Source: Eubacteriales bacterium (lineage in GTDB: Bacteria > Bacillota > Clostridia > Christensenellales > SZUA-584). From it: a DNA stretch of 20,861 nucleotides. A model generated the notes under the pieces. It had not been told where the DNA came from. It ran no database searches and saw nothing but the letters and a program-made list of their open reading frames with translations. The stretch spans positions 1 through 20,861 of the forward strand of contig JAQTSP010000011.1 in assembly GCA_028711205.1 (NCBI GenBank). Direction: 5' to 3'. This document shows, piece by piece, positions 1-7,141 of the stretch. Both the position numbers and the translations under genes were made by a program. The stretch's first letter is position 1. Every line of letters starts with the position of its first letter.

Positions 1-444
1 TGCCGCGTCGCGGTAATTGTTGCCGCGGAACGTGATCACGCCCTCAAGATCGGTGTATTCATCGCCCGACCCGAACGTGATCGTCTCGTCTCTCTGATAT
101 GTATCGACGTCTTCGCCGTTCACATTGATATCCGTCTCAAAGCCAAAGTTGTCAGGGTTCGTCGCGTCAATATAGTGCGGCACAAGATCGGCCGAAAGCG
201 ACGGCTCGGGCGTCGGCGTCGGTTCCTCAGTCGGCGTCTCGTCAATCGTTATTGCATCCGCATCCGGCGTCGTCATAGCGACAGACGCTCCCGGCGACTC
301 CGACGTCCCCGACTGCTCGGACCCTTTCACAATGAAAAATATACCAACCGCGAGCGCGGCAACGAGTACGCCGATAAGGATATAAAATCTCGTCCTTGCT
401 TTGCGCCTGCCCCTGCGCCGTCTCGCGTAATACCTCTTTTTCAT
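1..444 (-). CDS. Membrane-anchored extracellular protein, N-terminal part (possible PQQ-like beta-propeller protein), partial
   Basis: This gene starts at the ATG at 444 and stays open to the window edge, so only the first 148 codons are visible. GGGAAGG lies 8 bases upstream of the ATG. The product begins with a very basic stretch (residues 2-19, mostly Arg and Lys). One hydrophobic helix follows at about 20-39, then an acidic linker rich in Thr, Pro, Ser and Glu (about 41-85). The layout is that of a cytoplasmic positive tail, one membrane anchor and an extracellular domain. Near residue 137 the text GVITFRGNNYRD resembles the opening of clostridial PQQ-binding-like (BamB-type) beta-propeller proteins. 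That family call rests on this one motif from memory and is tentative. The basic N-terminus and Pro-Thr linker are seen directly. The function is unknown, and the domain that would decide it lies outside the window. Confidence 0.72.
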   Translation of the reverse strand, partial: MKKRYYARRRRGRRKARTRFYILIGVLVAALAVGIFFIVKGSEQSGTSESPGASVAMTTPDADAITIDETPTEEPTPTPEPSLSADLVPHYIDATNPDNFGFETDINVNGEDVDTYQRDETITFGSGDEYTDLEGVITFRGNNYRDAA

Positions 445-518
445 ATATATACCTTCCCCAATCTTTTTCCGCCACCATATAATCCTTTCGATTATACTAT
501 AAAACAACAAAATATTAT

Positions 519-537
519 AGCACAAATATCAAGTGCT
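519..537 (-). terminator. Weak hairpin between the DUF89 gene and the next gene
   Basis: On the minus strand AGCAC and GTGCT form a 5-bp stem around a 9-base loop, followed by an AT-rich stretch with TTTTGTTTT. It lies just after the stop of the DUF89 gene. It could be a weak terminator, but the stem is short. The same stretch holds two TATAAT-like -10 boxes (near 486-520) that probably serve the gene starting at 444, without convincing -35 boxes. Confidence 0.3.
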
Positions 538-562
538 GTTTCTTTGTTTCATATGGTTTTGT

Positions 563-1429
563 CTATTTTCTTTCTGCGATAAAGACACTGCTTAAATACG
601 GCTGATTGAACTCACGCATAAACCGCTCGCATTTACATAGCAGCAGATAATAGACGTTCAGGCCGCACCCTTGCATCGTCTCATAATTGCCCATGCCTTT
701 GGATACGATAATATCCGCCGCGTCAATCAGCATTCTTGCTTCCCCGGATATTTCACTCAGCACCGTACCCGGTACTGCGATGCCGTTGCCCACAACGGGT
801 ACAATGCCGGCCAAGCCCACTTCTTCGGCATCCGCCATCGTCACATCATTGAGTATCGGCTCTCCGCGCACAATGGATGTGATTTTAAGCTTTGGATAAA
901 GCGCCTTTAACTCCATGATGCACATTTTATCAAACACGATCTCACCGCAGTTATCATGCAAATAAACAAGCGACTTCGCGTTTTCAAGATCGCGTTTAAA
1001 CTTGTTGTATGTCTCTCCCAAATCAATATTCGGAGCCGATTCGATCAGCTCATGGAGCTTGCCTTCGCTGACGTTTTCCAATGAGCCAAAATCGATATAG
1101 TTTCCTGTCATCGCATATTGCAGTGCGCGGTATAACTTGTCATCCGCGGCGCTGATATGCTTTAAGATATCGGCCTCCCGTTTTAAAACAGCCTGATTGT
1201 ATGTATGCTTTTCATCATGATACAGATCCTTTTTGCCGACCTCGCTTACAATCATATGTATCAACCTTGCGCTCATCTCCGGCGCCGTCGTTTCTATATC
1301 GGCCTCGGCAAGCATCGAACAAACTCTTTTCGCAAAAGCCATTCGTTTATCCGGATCGTTTTCAAAAGACATATAATAGCGGTCTATCTGCCGGAACGTG
1401 CAATAGATACATTCTGCCGTCATTCTCAT
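563..1429 (-). CDS. DUF89/ARMT1-like metal-dependent phosphatase
   Basis: The product is 288 residues long. Family signatures are an N-terminal Cys pair (C7 and C10, CIYC), a DNCGE segment at about 159-163 where Asp and Asn bind the metal in this family, GEPILNDVT at 189-197, and KGMGNYE at 244-250. The DUF89 family includes ARMT1-type damage-control phosphatases that hydrolyse unwanted sugar phosphates. The substrate of the short bacterial and archaeal branch with the Cys pair is not settled, so none is assigned. The frame can open upstream at a GTG (1438), but AAAGAGGTG overlaps that codon. It sits 8 bases before the ATG at 1429, which is therefore preferred. The gene begins 17 bases after the stop of the substrate-binding lipoprotein gene, whose stop codon almost touches this ribosome binding site, so the two are probably cotranscribed. 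A cytoplasmic location is inferred from the lack of a signal peptide. Confidence 0.85.
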   Translation of the reverse strand: MRMTAECIYCTFRQIDRYYMSFENDPDKRMAFAKRVCSMLAEADIETTAPEMSARLIHMIVSEVGKKDLYHDEKHTYNQAVLKREADILKHISAADDKLYRALQYAMTGNYIDFGSLENVSEGKLHELIESAPNIDLGETYNKFKRDLENAKSLVYLHDNCGEIVFDKMCIMELKALYPKLKITSIVRGEPILNDVTMADAEEVGLAGIVPVVGNGIAVPGTVLSEISGEARMLIDAADIIVSKGMGNYETMQGCGLNVYYLLLCKCERFMREFNQPYLSSVFIAERK

Positions 1430-1446
1430 GGATGTCACACCTCTTT

Positions 1447-2766
1447 TTATTCTGTTTGTTCTTCCAGGCTGTAGGCCGCCTCGCCCGTCGTATACGGTTC
1501 CAATTCACTCAGATAAGCGTCGATATCGTCATATTCATAATAATGCAGCGGATAATAATCTCCAAGCGATTCGATATCGGGCAGGAACAGATCGTATTCT
1601 CCGATATTCTCAAAACAAAGCGCCGTTCCTTTTGAGTCCATTTCGGCAATAAACACCGCGATCGCGTCCGCCTGCGCGGACGTGTCTGCGCGAAACACGC
1701 GCGTTACCGACGCGACGACAGGCGGTATGCCGTCGCCCTGCCCTTCAAGATACTGCAGCGCATATTCCAACGCGGCCATGCCTGTCTGGGTGGTACACTC
1801 AACGGTCTGTGCAAAATCGCCGTACCATACGCACGTCAGGCCCGATTTGGTGGCGCCCATCGACCATATGCTGCCCGTCATCTCGCTGCGGTCATAATCC
1901 AACACGGCCTGAAGCGCCTGCACACCCGTATCGTCGTTGACGGTGATGATGCCGTCAAGCTCTCCTTCTCTGAACGCTTTTAACACGTTGACCGCCGCCT
2001 TATAGCTTGTTTCCTCATCATAATCGCCCGCCATGCTGCAAACCACATTGAGATTCTCGTACCGGGCGAACACACGGCGTATGCCCAATGAGCGCAGTAT
2101 GGATGCCTCATCGCTGACAACGCCCGTGATCTCGCCGATATTGCCGGCCGGCTGGCCGTATTTCTCGGTCATGGCTTCCACAATAGAAATACCCGTCAGC
2201 ACGCCGATCATATAATCGTCCTCTATGATCGTGCAAACATAGCCGTCTTCTCCCGGCGTTTTATCGATACTGTCGTTGATCGTGATATACGGTATCCCCT
2301 GCCCCTCGCACAAATCGCCGACTTCGGACAACGCCCCGCTTTCGTACGGAGACAGTATCAGAAAATCGATACCGCCCGCTATCATATCGTCCGCCGTATC
2401 GATCTGCGACTGTGCATCGTCAGCGATTTCCGCGGTGATCTCGATGGCGAACTTATCTTCATACGCGCCGCATATCATGAGCAGCTCTTCCCACCACGCA
2501 TCGTCTCCGTCCGCCGCTCTTGCAATGATGCCTATTTTATATTTGCCCTCCGGTATAACCCCGATTTCAGAAAGCCCGGGCAAATAATACGATGAGATAT
2601 CCTGTCTCGTCACGGGCGTGGGTGCCGTGGGCTCGGGTGTCGGCTGCGCTGTCGCAGTGACACTGCTTTCCATGTCCTGTGACTGATATGTGTTCGTGGT
2701 GCAAGACGATACCAAAAAAATAACGGCTGCAAAAATCGCCAATGTCAATGCTGTACGTCCTCTCAT
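1447..2766 (-). CDS. Substrate-binding lipoprotein, periplasmic-binding-protein type 1 (sugar-binding) fold
   Basis: The product is 439 residues long. It opens with a lipoprotein signal peptide: basic n-region, hydrophobic core, and VSSC with the lipidated Cys at 22. A low-complexity Thr/Pro/Glu/Ala linker follows, to about residue 60. The rest reads as a type 1 periplasmic-binding protein of the RbsB class: YKIGIIARAADGDDAWWEEL at the first strand and helix, GGIDFLILSPYESGAL, IPYITINDSID, and GELDGIITVNDDTGVQAL in the second lobe. Such proteins bind a sugar or related small molecule at the cell surface, for an ABC importer or a sensor. No ABC ATPase or permease lies within the window, so partner and ligand are unknown. 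The ATG at 2766 follows GGAGG by 5 bases. The upstream TTG in the same frame lies inside that ribosome binding site and is rejected. A DUF89 phosphatase gene follows in the same unit. Confidence 0.88.
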   Translation of the reverse strand: MRGRTALTLAIFAAVIFLVSSCTTNTYQSQDMESSVTATAQPTPEPTAPTPVTRQDISSYYLPGLSEIGVIPEGKYKIGIIARAADGDDAWWEELLMICGAYEDKFAIEITAEIADDAQSQIDTADDMIAGGIDFLILSPYESGALSEVGDLCEGQGIPYITINDSIDKTPGEDGYVCTIIEDDYMIGVLTGISIVEAMTEKYGQPAGNIGEITGVVSDEASILRSLGIRRVFARYENLNVVCSMAGDYDEETSYKAAVNVLKAFREGELDGIITVNDDTGVQALQAVLDYDRSEMTGSIWSMGATKSGLTCVWYGDFAQTVECTTQTGMAALEYALQYLEGQGDGIPPVVASVTRVFRADTSAQADAIAVFIAEMDSKGTALCFENIGEYDLFLPDIESLGDYYPLHYYEYDDIDAYLSELEPYTTGEAAYSLEEQTE

Positions 2767-2825
2767 ACACGCCTCCAAAAAAAGATGCTTTGTTTATGTT
2801 TGTTTATGGTATATTATCAGTCCTA

Positions 2826-2834
2826 TGATATAAT
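2826..2834 (+). promoter_or_regulatory. Extended -10 promoter of cinA
   Basis: TGATATAAT is a consensus -10 hexamer (TATAAT, 2829-2834) preceded by the TGn extension, 34 bases before the cinA ATG. There is no good -35 box at the normal distance, which is typical of extended -10 promoters. The 102-base gap to the divergent lipoprotein gene holds little else, and no clear promoter could be read for that gene. Confidence 0.6.
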
Positions 2835-2868
2835 ATTTTATTAAAAAATACAAACAGAAAGGCAAAAC

Positions 2869-4119
2869 ATGAACGCTGAGATACTATGTATCGGTACCGA
2901 AATACTACTTGGAGACATCGTCAACACAAACGGCGCATATCTTGCGCGTGAACTCGCGGCGCTCGGTATCGACATCTTTCACCAGTCCGTGGTGGGCGAT
3001 AATGCACAGAGGCTAAAAGACAGCCTTGAGCTTGCTCTCTCACGAGCGGACATGGTCATCACGACGGGCGGCCTTGGCCCGACATATGACGACCTGACAA
3101 AAAAGACCGTAGCCGATTATTTTGGTATCGGCATGGAGACGCACGCACCCTCTGTTAAAAAGATAGAAGCGCTGTATAAAACGCTGGGCAGAGAAATGAC
3201 GCCCAATAATCTGCTTCAGGCAGAGGTGCCAAAAGGCGCTACCGTATTTTTTAACGATACGGGGTTTGCGCCCGGTGTCGCGATAGAAAAAGCCGGAAAA
3301 ACGGTCATCATGCTGCCCGGGCCGCCGAATGAAATGCGCCCGATGTTTATCAACAAAGTTGTGCCGTATCTTCAAAAAAAATCAGGCGCCACGATCCGCT
3401 CAAAGACCATACATATCTTTGGCATGGGCGAATCGCAGGTTGAGGACACGCTGCGCGATATGATGACATCCTATCAGAACCCGACGATCGCGCCGTACGC
3501 CAAGCAGGGCGAAGTGCAGTTAAGGATAAGCGCAAAAGCAGGTACAGCCGATGCCGCCGACACGTTGATACAGCCCGCCATCGACCAGATCAAACAAAGG
3601 CTGGGCCCCGTGGTGTACGGTGTGGATATCGGGAGCCTTCAAAACGCGGTTGTTTTGGCGTTAAAACAAAAAAACCTGACTGTGGCCACGGCCGAAAGCT
3701 GTACGGGCGGCGCGCTGTCCCGCGCGATTACCGATATCCCCGGTTCTTCCGCCGTCTTTGAATGCGGCGTATGCACATATTCAAACGCGATGAAACAAAA
3801 ACTTTTAAATGTGAGCCGGAAAACGCTCGATCAATGCGGCACCGTTTCGGCCGAGACTGCACAGGAAATGGCCAAGGGCGCGCGCGCCATATCGGGCGCG
3901 GACATCGGCATCGGTGTTACCGGTATCGCAGGGCCTGACGGCGGAAGCGATGAAAAACCGGTCGGACTTGTTTATATGTCGATAGACAGCGGCTTTTTTT
4001 GCGAAACAAAAAAGTTTTTGCTTTCAAGAGGGCACAAAAACGAGCGCGATTTCATTCGAAACTACGCAACACTGCACGCGCTCTCGTTCATACTGACAGC
4101 GGTAAATAATAAGAAATAA
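2869..4119 (+). CDS. cinA: CinA: MoCF-like pyrophosphatase domain fused to NMN deamidase (PncC) domain
   Basis: The product has 416 residues, the normal length for CinA. The N-terminal MoCF/COG1058 domain shows GTEILLGDIVNTN (9-21), TTGGLGPTYDDLT (65-77) and LPGPPNEMRPMF (149-160). The C-terminal domain shows AESCTGG (275-281) and TGIAGPDGG with KPVG (351-366), the signature of nicotinamide mononucleotide amidohydrolase. Characterised relatives recycle pyridine nucleotides: the C-terminal domain deamidates NMN to nicotinate mononucleotide, and the N-terminal domain of some members hydrolyses ADP-ribose. In naturally competent bacteria the gene is linked to competence and often sits beside recA, but no recA is present here. 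The ATG at 2869 follows AGAAAGG, and an extended -10 lies upstream. The gene stands alone and converges on the zinc-ribbon gene across a shared terminator. Confidence 0.95.
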   Translation: MNAEILCIGTEILLGDIVNTNGAYLARELAALGIDIFHQSVVGDNAQRLKDSLELALSRADMVITTGGLGPTYDDLTKKTVADYFGIGMETHAPSVKKIEALYKTLGREMTPNNLLQAEVPKGATVFFNDTGFAPGVAIEKAGKTVIMLPGPPNEMRPMFINKVVPYLQKKSGATIRSKTIHIFGMGESQVEDTLRDMMTSYQNPTIAPYAKQGEVQLRISAKAGTADAADTLIQPAIDQIKQRLGPVVYGVDIGSLQNAVVLALKQKNLTVATAESCTGGALSRAITDIPGSSAVFECGVCTYSNAMKQKLLNVSRKTLDQCGTVSAETAQEMAKGARAISGADIGIGVTGIAGPDGGSDEKPVGLVYMSIDSGFFCETKKFLLSRGHKNERDFIRNYATLHALSFILTAVNNKK

Positions 4120-4138
4120 TGCCGGATGCATGAGGTAA

Positions 4139-4180
4139 TAAGGACTGCTGAGCAGTTACCCCGCAAGGCAGTCCTCATTG
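4139..4180. terminator. Bidirectional terminator between cinA and the zinc-ribbon gene
   Basis: AGGACTGC (4141-4148) pairs with GCAGTCCT (4168-4175), an 8-bp perfect stem around a 19-base loop. T-rich sequence follows on both strands: CATTGCTGTATTATT on plus and TATTACC on minus. It lies between two convergent stop codons (4119 and 4186). The T tracts are imperfect, so efficiency is uncertain. Confidence 0.65.
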
Positions 4181-4185
4181 CTGTA

Positions 4186-5118
4186 TTATTGCTTTGAACC
4201 GCATTTTCCGCAGAATTTTGCATCCAGCGGAAGCTCTTCGCCGCAGACGATGCATTTCGTTGATGCGGCTTGCGTGTTCTCTTCAGAGGAAACAGTTACC
4301 GGCTGTATAGGCGGCGCTGGCTGCGGTTGTACGGGCGGCGCTGGACGCGGCTGTACAGGCGGCGCTGGCTGCGGTTGTACGGGCGGCGCTGGACGCGGCT
4401 GTACGGGCGGCGCTGGCTGCGGCTGTACGGGCGGCGCTGGCTGCGGCTGTACGGGCGGCGCTGGCTGCGGCTGTACGGGCGGCGTGTATTGAGGCTGTGT
4501 CGGCGGCGCGTACTGCTGGACCGGTTTGGGTGCGCCGCATGACGGACAAAAGCCAGCCGTTACCGGAATGAAAGCGCCGCATCTCGGGCATGCGGTACCG
4601 GCAGCCTGTGTTCTCATCTGCGCCTGTGCCTGTGCCTGAGCCTGCGCTTGTACCTGCGCTCTTGCCTGCGCCTCCGCCCTCATCTGTTTGAGCTTCTCAG
4701 ATTTGACCAAAACGAGCACAGCAATCGCACCGAATATCAGAAAGTACAAAAACGGTCCAAAGCTAAACCCTCCACCTATGCTAAATCCATAATTGTATCC
4801 ATAGACTGAAAAACCGTATGCGGTTCCTGCAAGCGCGACAATCCATGCGATCAGGCTGCCAATAGAAATGACGCCGCTTGTAATGAGCAGTGTGATGACG
4901 TCCTCTTGTACGATCGTCAGCACCAAGCCGGCATACATCAATATGATTCCGATCGGCGACATAAAATTCGACACGCCATACCCAAAAAAGGCGCCAAGAA
5001 GATAAAGCAGACCGCCAAGTCCAAATACGTAAATATATGAGGACAAAAGGAACTTCAAAAACGGTACGCTGTTCAAATATGCTTTGGCAGCGTTTAGAAA
5101 GTTTTTATATGGAGACAT
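4186..5118 (-). CDS. Four-helix membrane protein with two zinc ribbons and a Pro-Gln repeat linker
   Basis: The product is 310 residues long. In order: hydrophobic segments at about 27-45, 54-71, 74-98 and 122-138; a charged to Ala-Gln-rich segment (about 140-172, alternating AQ) that may form a helix or coiled coil; a zinc ribbon with C177, C180, C191 and C194; a proline-rich tract of eight-residue units PAPPVQPQ or PAPPVQPR (about 205-272); and a second zinc ribbon at the C-terminus with C289, C292, C303 and C306. It is probably an integral membrane protein with a cytosolic zinc-ribbon tail. Double zinc ribbons of this kind are common in Firmicute membrane proteins of unknown function, and no function is proposed. 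The ATG at 5118 is chosen because AAGGAGG lies just upstream. The frame runs further up without another ribosome binding site. The gene is flanked by terminators on both sides, so it is probably monocistronic. Confidence 0.85.
   Translation of the reverse strand: MSPYKNFLNAAKAYLNSVPFLKFLLSSYIYVFGLGGLLYLLGAFFGYGVSNFMSPIGIILMYAGLVLTIVQEDVITLLITSGVISIGSLIAWIVALAGTAYGFSVYGYNYGFSIGGGFSFGPFLYFLIFGAIAVLVLVKSEKLKQMRAEAQARAQVQAQAQAQAQAQMRTQAAGTACPRCGAFIPVTAGFCPSCGAPKPVQQYAPPTQPQYTPPVQPQPAPPVQPQPAPPVQPQPAPPVQPRPAPPVQPQPAPPVQPRPAPPVQPQPAPPIQPVTVSSEENTQAASTKCIVCGEELPLDAKFCGKCGSKQ
4310..4525. repeat. 24-bp in-frame minisatellite (seven good copies plus two degenerate)
   Basis: Seven consecutive 24-base units begin at 4310, 4334, 4358, 4382, 4406, 4430 and 4454, each starting GGCGGCGCTGG on the plus strand. 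Two decayed units follow, at 4478 and 4502. Units 1 and 3 are identical, units 2 and 4 differ at one base, and units 5, 6 and 7 are identical. The array therefore seems to have grown by one 48-base duplication plus 24-base expansions. Each unit encodes PAPPVQPQ or PAPPVQPR on the minus strand, so copy-number change keeps the frame. Confidence 0.95.
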
Positions 5119-5245
5119 AAAGCCATCCTCCTTGATTATTGGTATATATATGATTATTATATCACTGTTACATTTATTCGCAAGCAATTAAATGTAGAAT
5201 TTACCATAATATAAAGATTTAATACCTTCTCTTGACTTTGATATG

Positions 5246-5276
5246 AAAAAAAAGAGGCGCGCCATGGCTCCTCTCT
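5246..5276 (-). terminator. Intrinsic terminator of the alcohol dehydrogenase gene
   Basis: On the minus strand AGAGG and CCTCT (5274-5270 and 5257-5253) close a hairpin with an internal GC/GC pairing around CATG, followed by an uninterrupted run of eight T. It lies about 30 bases past the dehydrogenase stop codon. It separates that gene from the zinc-ribbon gene. Confidence 0.65.
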
Positions 5277-5308
5277 TATAATGCTAATAATTCGGTCTGC
5301 TTTTTTAA

Positions 5309-6481
5309 TTATTCGGCCAGCTTTAAAATATGATATATATCCTCATCACTTAACTTGACGAATTGACCGACAGTGTTATCATCATAACGCATGCAATTCT
5401 CTACGATACGGTCAAAATCGTTTTTTGTGATGTCAATTTCATATAGCCTTGTCGGAAGCCCTATCGATCTGAAAAACACTTCAAGACTGTCAATTCCGTC
5501 CCGCGCAGTTTTCTCAGGATCATTAAACGCCTGTTCAACGTTCCATACTCTGACCGCAAACTGAACGAACCGTGTTACATCATGCCTGTATACGTATTTC
5601 ATCCACGCCGGAAAGATGATCGCAAGCCCCGCGCCATGGGCAACGTCATTGATCGCGCTGAGTTCGTGCTCGATCCAATGTGACGCCCAGTCGCTGATCC
5701 TGCCTGTACTCAATACATCGTTATGCGCAAGCGTTCCCGCCCACATAATCTCCGCGCGTGCGTTGTAATCATCCGGCCTGCTAAGCACGACGGGTGTATT
5801 ATTGATGAGCGTTTTCAACGTACTCTCGCACAACCTGTCTGTCAACTCAACATTTTGAACCCGGGTAAAATACCGCTCCATCACATGCGCCATGATATCT
5901 GCCGCGCCGCACGCGGTTTGATAAGGCGGCAGCGTAATGGTCAGCTCGGGGTTCATGATCGCAAACACGGGGCGCAGAAAATTGTTGACGATTCCACGCT
6001 TTGTTTTATTTTCCTCATTAGTGATAACGCTGGAATTGCTGGCCTCACTGCCAGTTGCCGGTATCGTCAGCACAACACCCACGGGCAATGTTTTTTTCGG
6101 ATATTCTTTTCCGCTGTAAAAATCCCATACGTCTCCGTCATACGGCACACCGATCGCAATGGCTTTTGCTGAATCGATCGCGCTGCCGCCGCCCACAGCG
6201 AGTATAAAATCGACGCCTTGCCGTCTGCACAATTCGATGCCTTCCCTGACAAGGCTTAACCTCGGATTGGGGCAGACACCCCCGAGCTCAACGAAATCGA
6301 TCCCTGCTTCTTTCAAAGAATCGACAACCTGCTGATATAGCCCTGTTTTTTTTATATGCCCTTTTCCATAGTGCAGCAGTACTTTTTTGCCGTATTTTTT
6401 TGTTTCTTGGCCTACGTCGCACTGCGTGTTTTTACCAAAAATAATGGTTGTTGGACTTTGAAAACGAAAATCCTGCATCAT
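5309..6481 (-). CDS. Iron-containing (group III) alcohol dehydrogenase, butanol dehydrogenase/YqhD type
   Basis: The product is 390 residues long, normal for group III alcohol dehydrogenases. The nucleotide-binding motif GGGSAID is at 97-103, and PATGSE at 141-146 is also typical. The four metal ligands of the YqhD/BdhA class are all recognisable: D195 and H199 (ADIMAHVMERYF), H268 (ASHWIEHE) and H282 (DVAHGAGLA). Family members reduce aldehydes to alcohols with NAD(P)H, with Fe2+ or Zn2+ in the active site. In clostridia they act in butanol and ethanol formation or aldehyde detoxification. The exact substrate and cofactor cannot be read here. Two ATG codons are adjacent (6481 and 6478). GGAGG is 4 bases from the first and 7 from the second, so the second may be the true start. 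The gene is monocistronic, with a terminator downstream. Confidence 0.93.
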   Translation of the reverse strand: MMQDFRFQSPTTIIFGKNTQCDVGQETKKYGKKVLLHYGKGHIKKTGLYQQVVDSLKEAGIDFVELGGVCPNPRLSLVREGIELCRRQGVDFILAVGGGSAIDSAKAIAIGVPYDGDVWDFYSGKEYPKKTLPVGVVLTIPATGSEASNSSVITNEENKTKRGIVNNFLRPVFAIMNPELTITLPPYQTACGAADIMAHVMERYFTRVQNVELTDRLCESTLKTLINNTPVVLSRPDDYNARAEIMWAGTLAHNDVLSTGRISDWASHWIEHELSAINDVAHGAGLAIIFPAWMKYVYRHDVTRFVQFAVRVWNVEQAFNDPEKTARDGIDSLEVFFRSIGLPTRLYEIDITKNDFDRIVENCMRYDDNTVGQFVKLSDEDIYHILKLAE

Positions 6482-6679
6482 TCTACCTCCAAAAAAATGT
6501 GTGAATTATATTATCTGCTAAAAATAAGCATATCATTAAAAAATAATTAGTAAAGAGTTAAATGATGTTTTATAATTTTTGAAATATATTGTCAGGTTAT
6601 TAAAACGTAATCTGCAAAAAATATTATTGAAGCTTTTTTTGCCTGAAAAGCAAAGAAGAGCGGAAAGGAGGGTTAAAAA

Positions 6680-6901
6680 GTGGCATCACAAAATCGCAAG
6701 TATGGCCCCAATCATCCTTGGACTCAGTTTAAAATGGAATGTGCCAGTGACATCGGCCATCTGCAGTATTGTAAAGAAAACAACGATGAATACAAGGGCG
6801 ATTTGCCAAGCCGCGTTAACGGCCAGCAGGGCGGGCCAATCGGAGGCGAGATGGTGAAACGAATGATCGCAATGGCAAAGCAACAAAAAGGCATCACTTA
6901 A
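6680..6901 (+). CDS. Small acid-soluble spore protein, alpha/beta type (divergent)
   Basis: The product is 73 residues long. It starts at a GTG, which is chosen because AAAGGAGGG lies just before it. The second half, GDLPSRVNG then GGPIGGEMVKRMIAMAKQQ (about 40-69), matches the conserved DNA-binding helix of alpha/beta SASPs (GDLTSRxxGxxGGxMVKxMI). FKMECASDIG at 17-26 corresponds to the first helix around the spore-protease cleavage site (usually EIASE or EVANE). These proteins coat forespore DNA, make it UV-resistant, and are degraded to amino acids on germination. Oddities: the link between the two helices is longer than usual, there are Cys residues at 21 and 31, and the first half is Asn-, Pro- and Lys-rich. 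A forespore (sigma-G) promoter is expected, but none could be assigned in the 198 bases upstream, which are AT-rich. A strong terminator follows. Confidence 0.88.
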   Translation: MASQNRKYGPNHPWTQFKMECASDIGHLQYCKENNDEYKGDLPSRVNGQQGGPIGGEMVKRMIAMAKQQKGIT

Positions 6902-6937
6902 ACAAAATGCGACAAACTCCAGGACATTTTTTTGCAG

Positions 6938-6962
6938 CCGCCCCAAAAGGGGTGGTTTTTTT
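6938..6962 (+). terminator. Intrinsic terminator after the spore protein gene
   Basis: CCGCCCC (6938-6944) pairs with GGGGTGG (6949-6955) around an AAAA loop, with one G-T wobble, followed by seven T. It lies 36 bases after the spore protein stop. This is a textbook rho-independent terminator. Confidence 0.92.
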
Positions 6963-6974
6963 ATTCGGTTAAAA

Positions 6975-7005
6975 AATGATAACACCATTAAATTTGCTTA
7001 TCATT
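6975..7005. repeat. Inverted repeat in the spore protein-tetR intergenic region
   Basis: AATGATAA (6975-6982) and TTATCATT (6998-7005) are perfect 8-base inverted repeats 15 bases apart. They lie 60 bases upstream of the tetR promoter. They could be an operator or a chance AT-rich hairpin. Nothing else is evident in this intergenic stretch except the terminator and the promoter. Confidence 0.4.
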
Positions 7006-7065
7006 CTAAGTTCCGCTTTTTTAGGTGGCGGTTAGTTTGCCTTAATGCTGCGAAATTCTTTTGTG

Positions 7066-7094
7066 TTGACATTATGTATCATATGTACTATTAT
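7066..7094 (+). promoter_or_regulatory. Sigma-A promoter of the tetR gene
   Basis: A perfect TTGACA (-35, 7066-7071) is followed after 17 bases by TATTAT (-10, 7089-7094). It lies 47 bases before the tetR ATG. The regulator is expected to repress its own promoter, as many TetR proteins do, but no clean palindromic operator overlaps these boxes. Confidence 0.8.
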
Positions 7095-7141
7095 TGTTTA
7101 ATTAGTTCATTATTTTTAATAATCGGTATCCCGGAGGACAC

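Noticed and set aside
242..478. Minus-strand 78-codon frame at the left end
   Set aside because: It overlaps, in another frame, the start of the gene at 444, which has a better ribosome binding site, a membrane anchor and an open frame to the window edge.
4178..4492. Plus-strand frame with a striking Cys-Gly repeat (GCTGGAGC units)
   Set aside because: It is the antisense reading of the 24-bp Pro-Gln repeat. The minus-strand frame has the ribosome binding site, membrane helices and zinc ribbons.
4310..4525. Possible CRISPR array
   Set aside because: Units are directly adjacent with no unique spacers, and they code for an in-frame peptide repeat.
6502..6535. Possible sigma-G promoter (TGAATT then CATATCA) for the spore protein gene
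   Set aside because: The spacer is about 21 bases instead of 17-18, and it lies over 140 bases upstream of the start.
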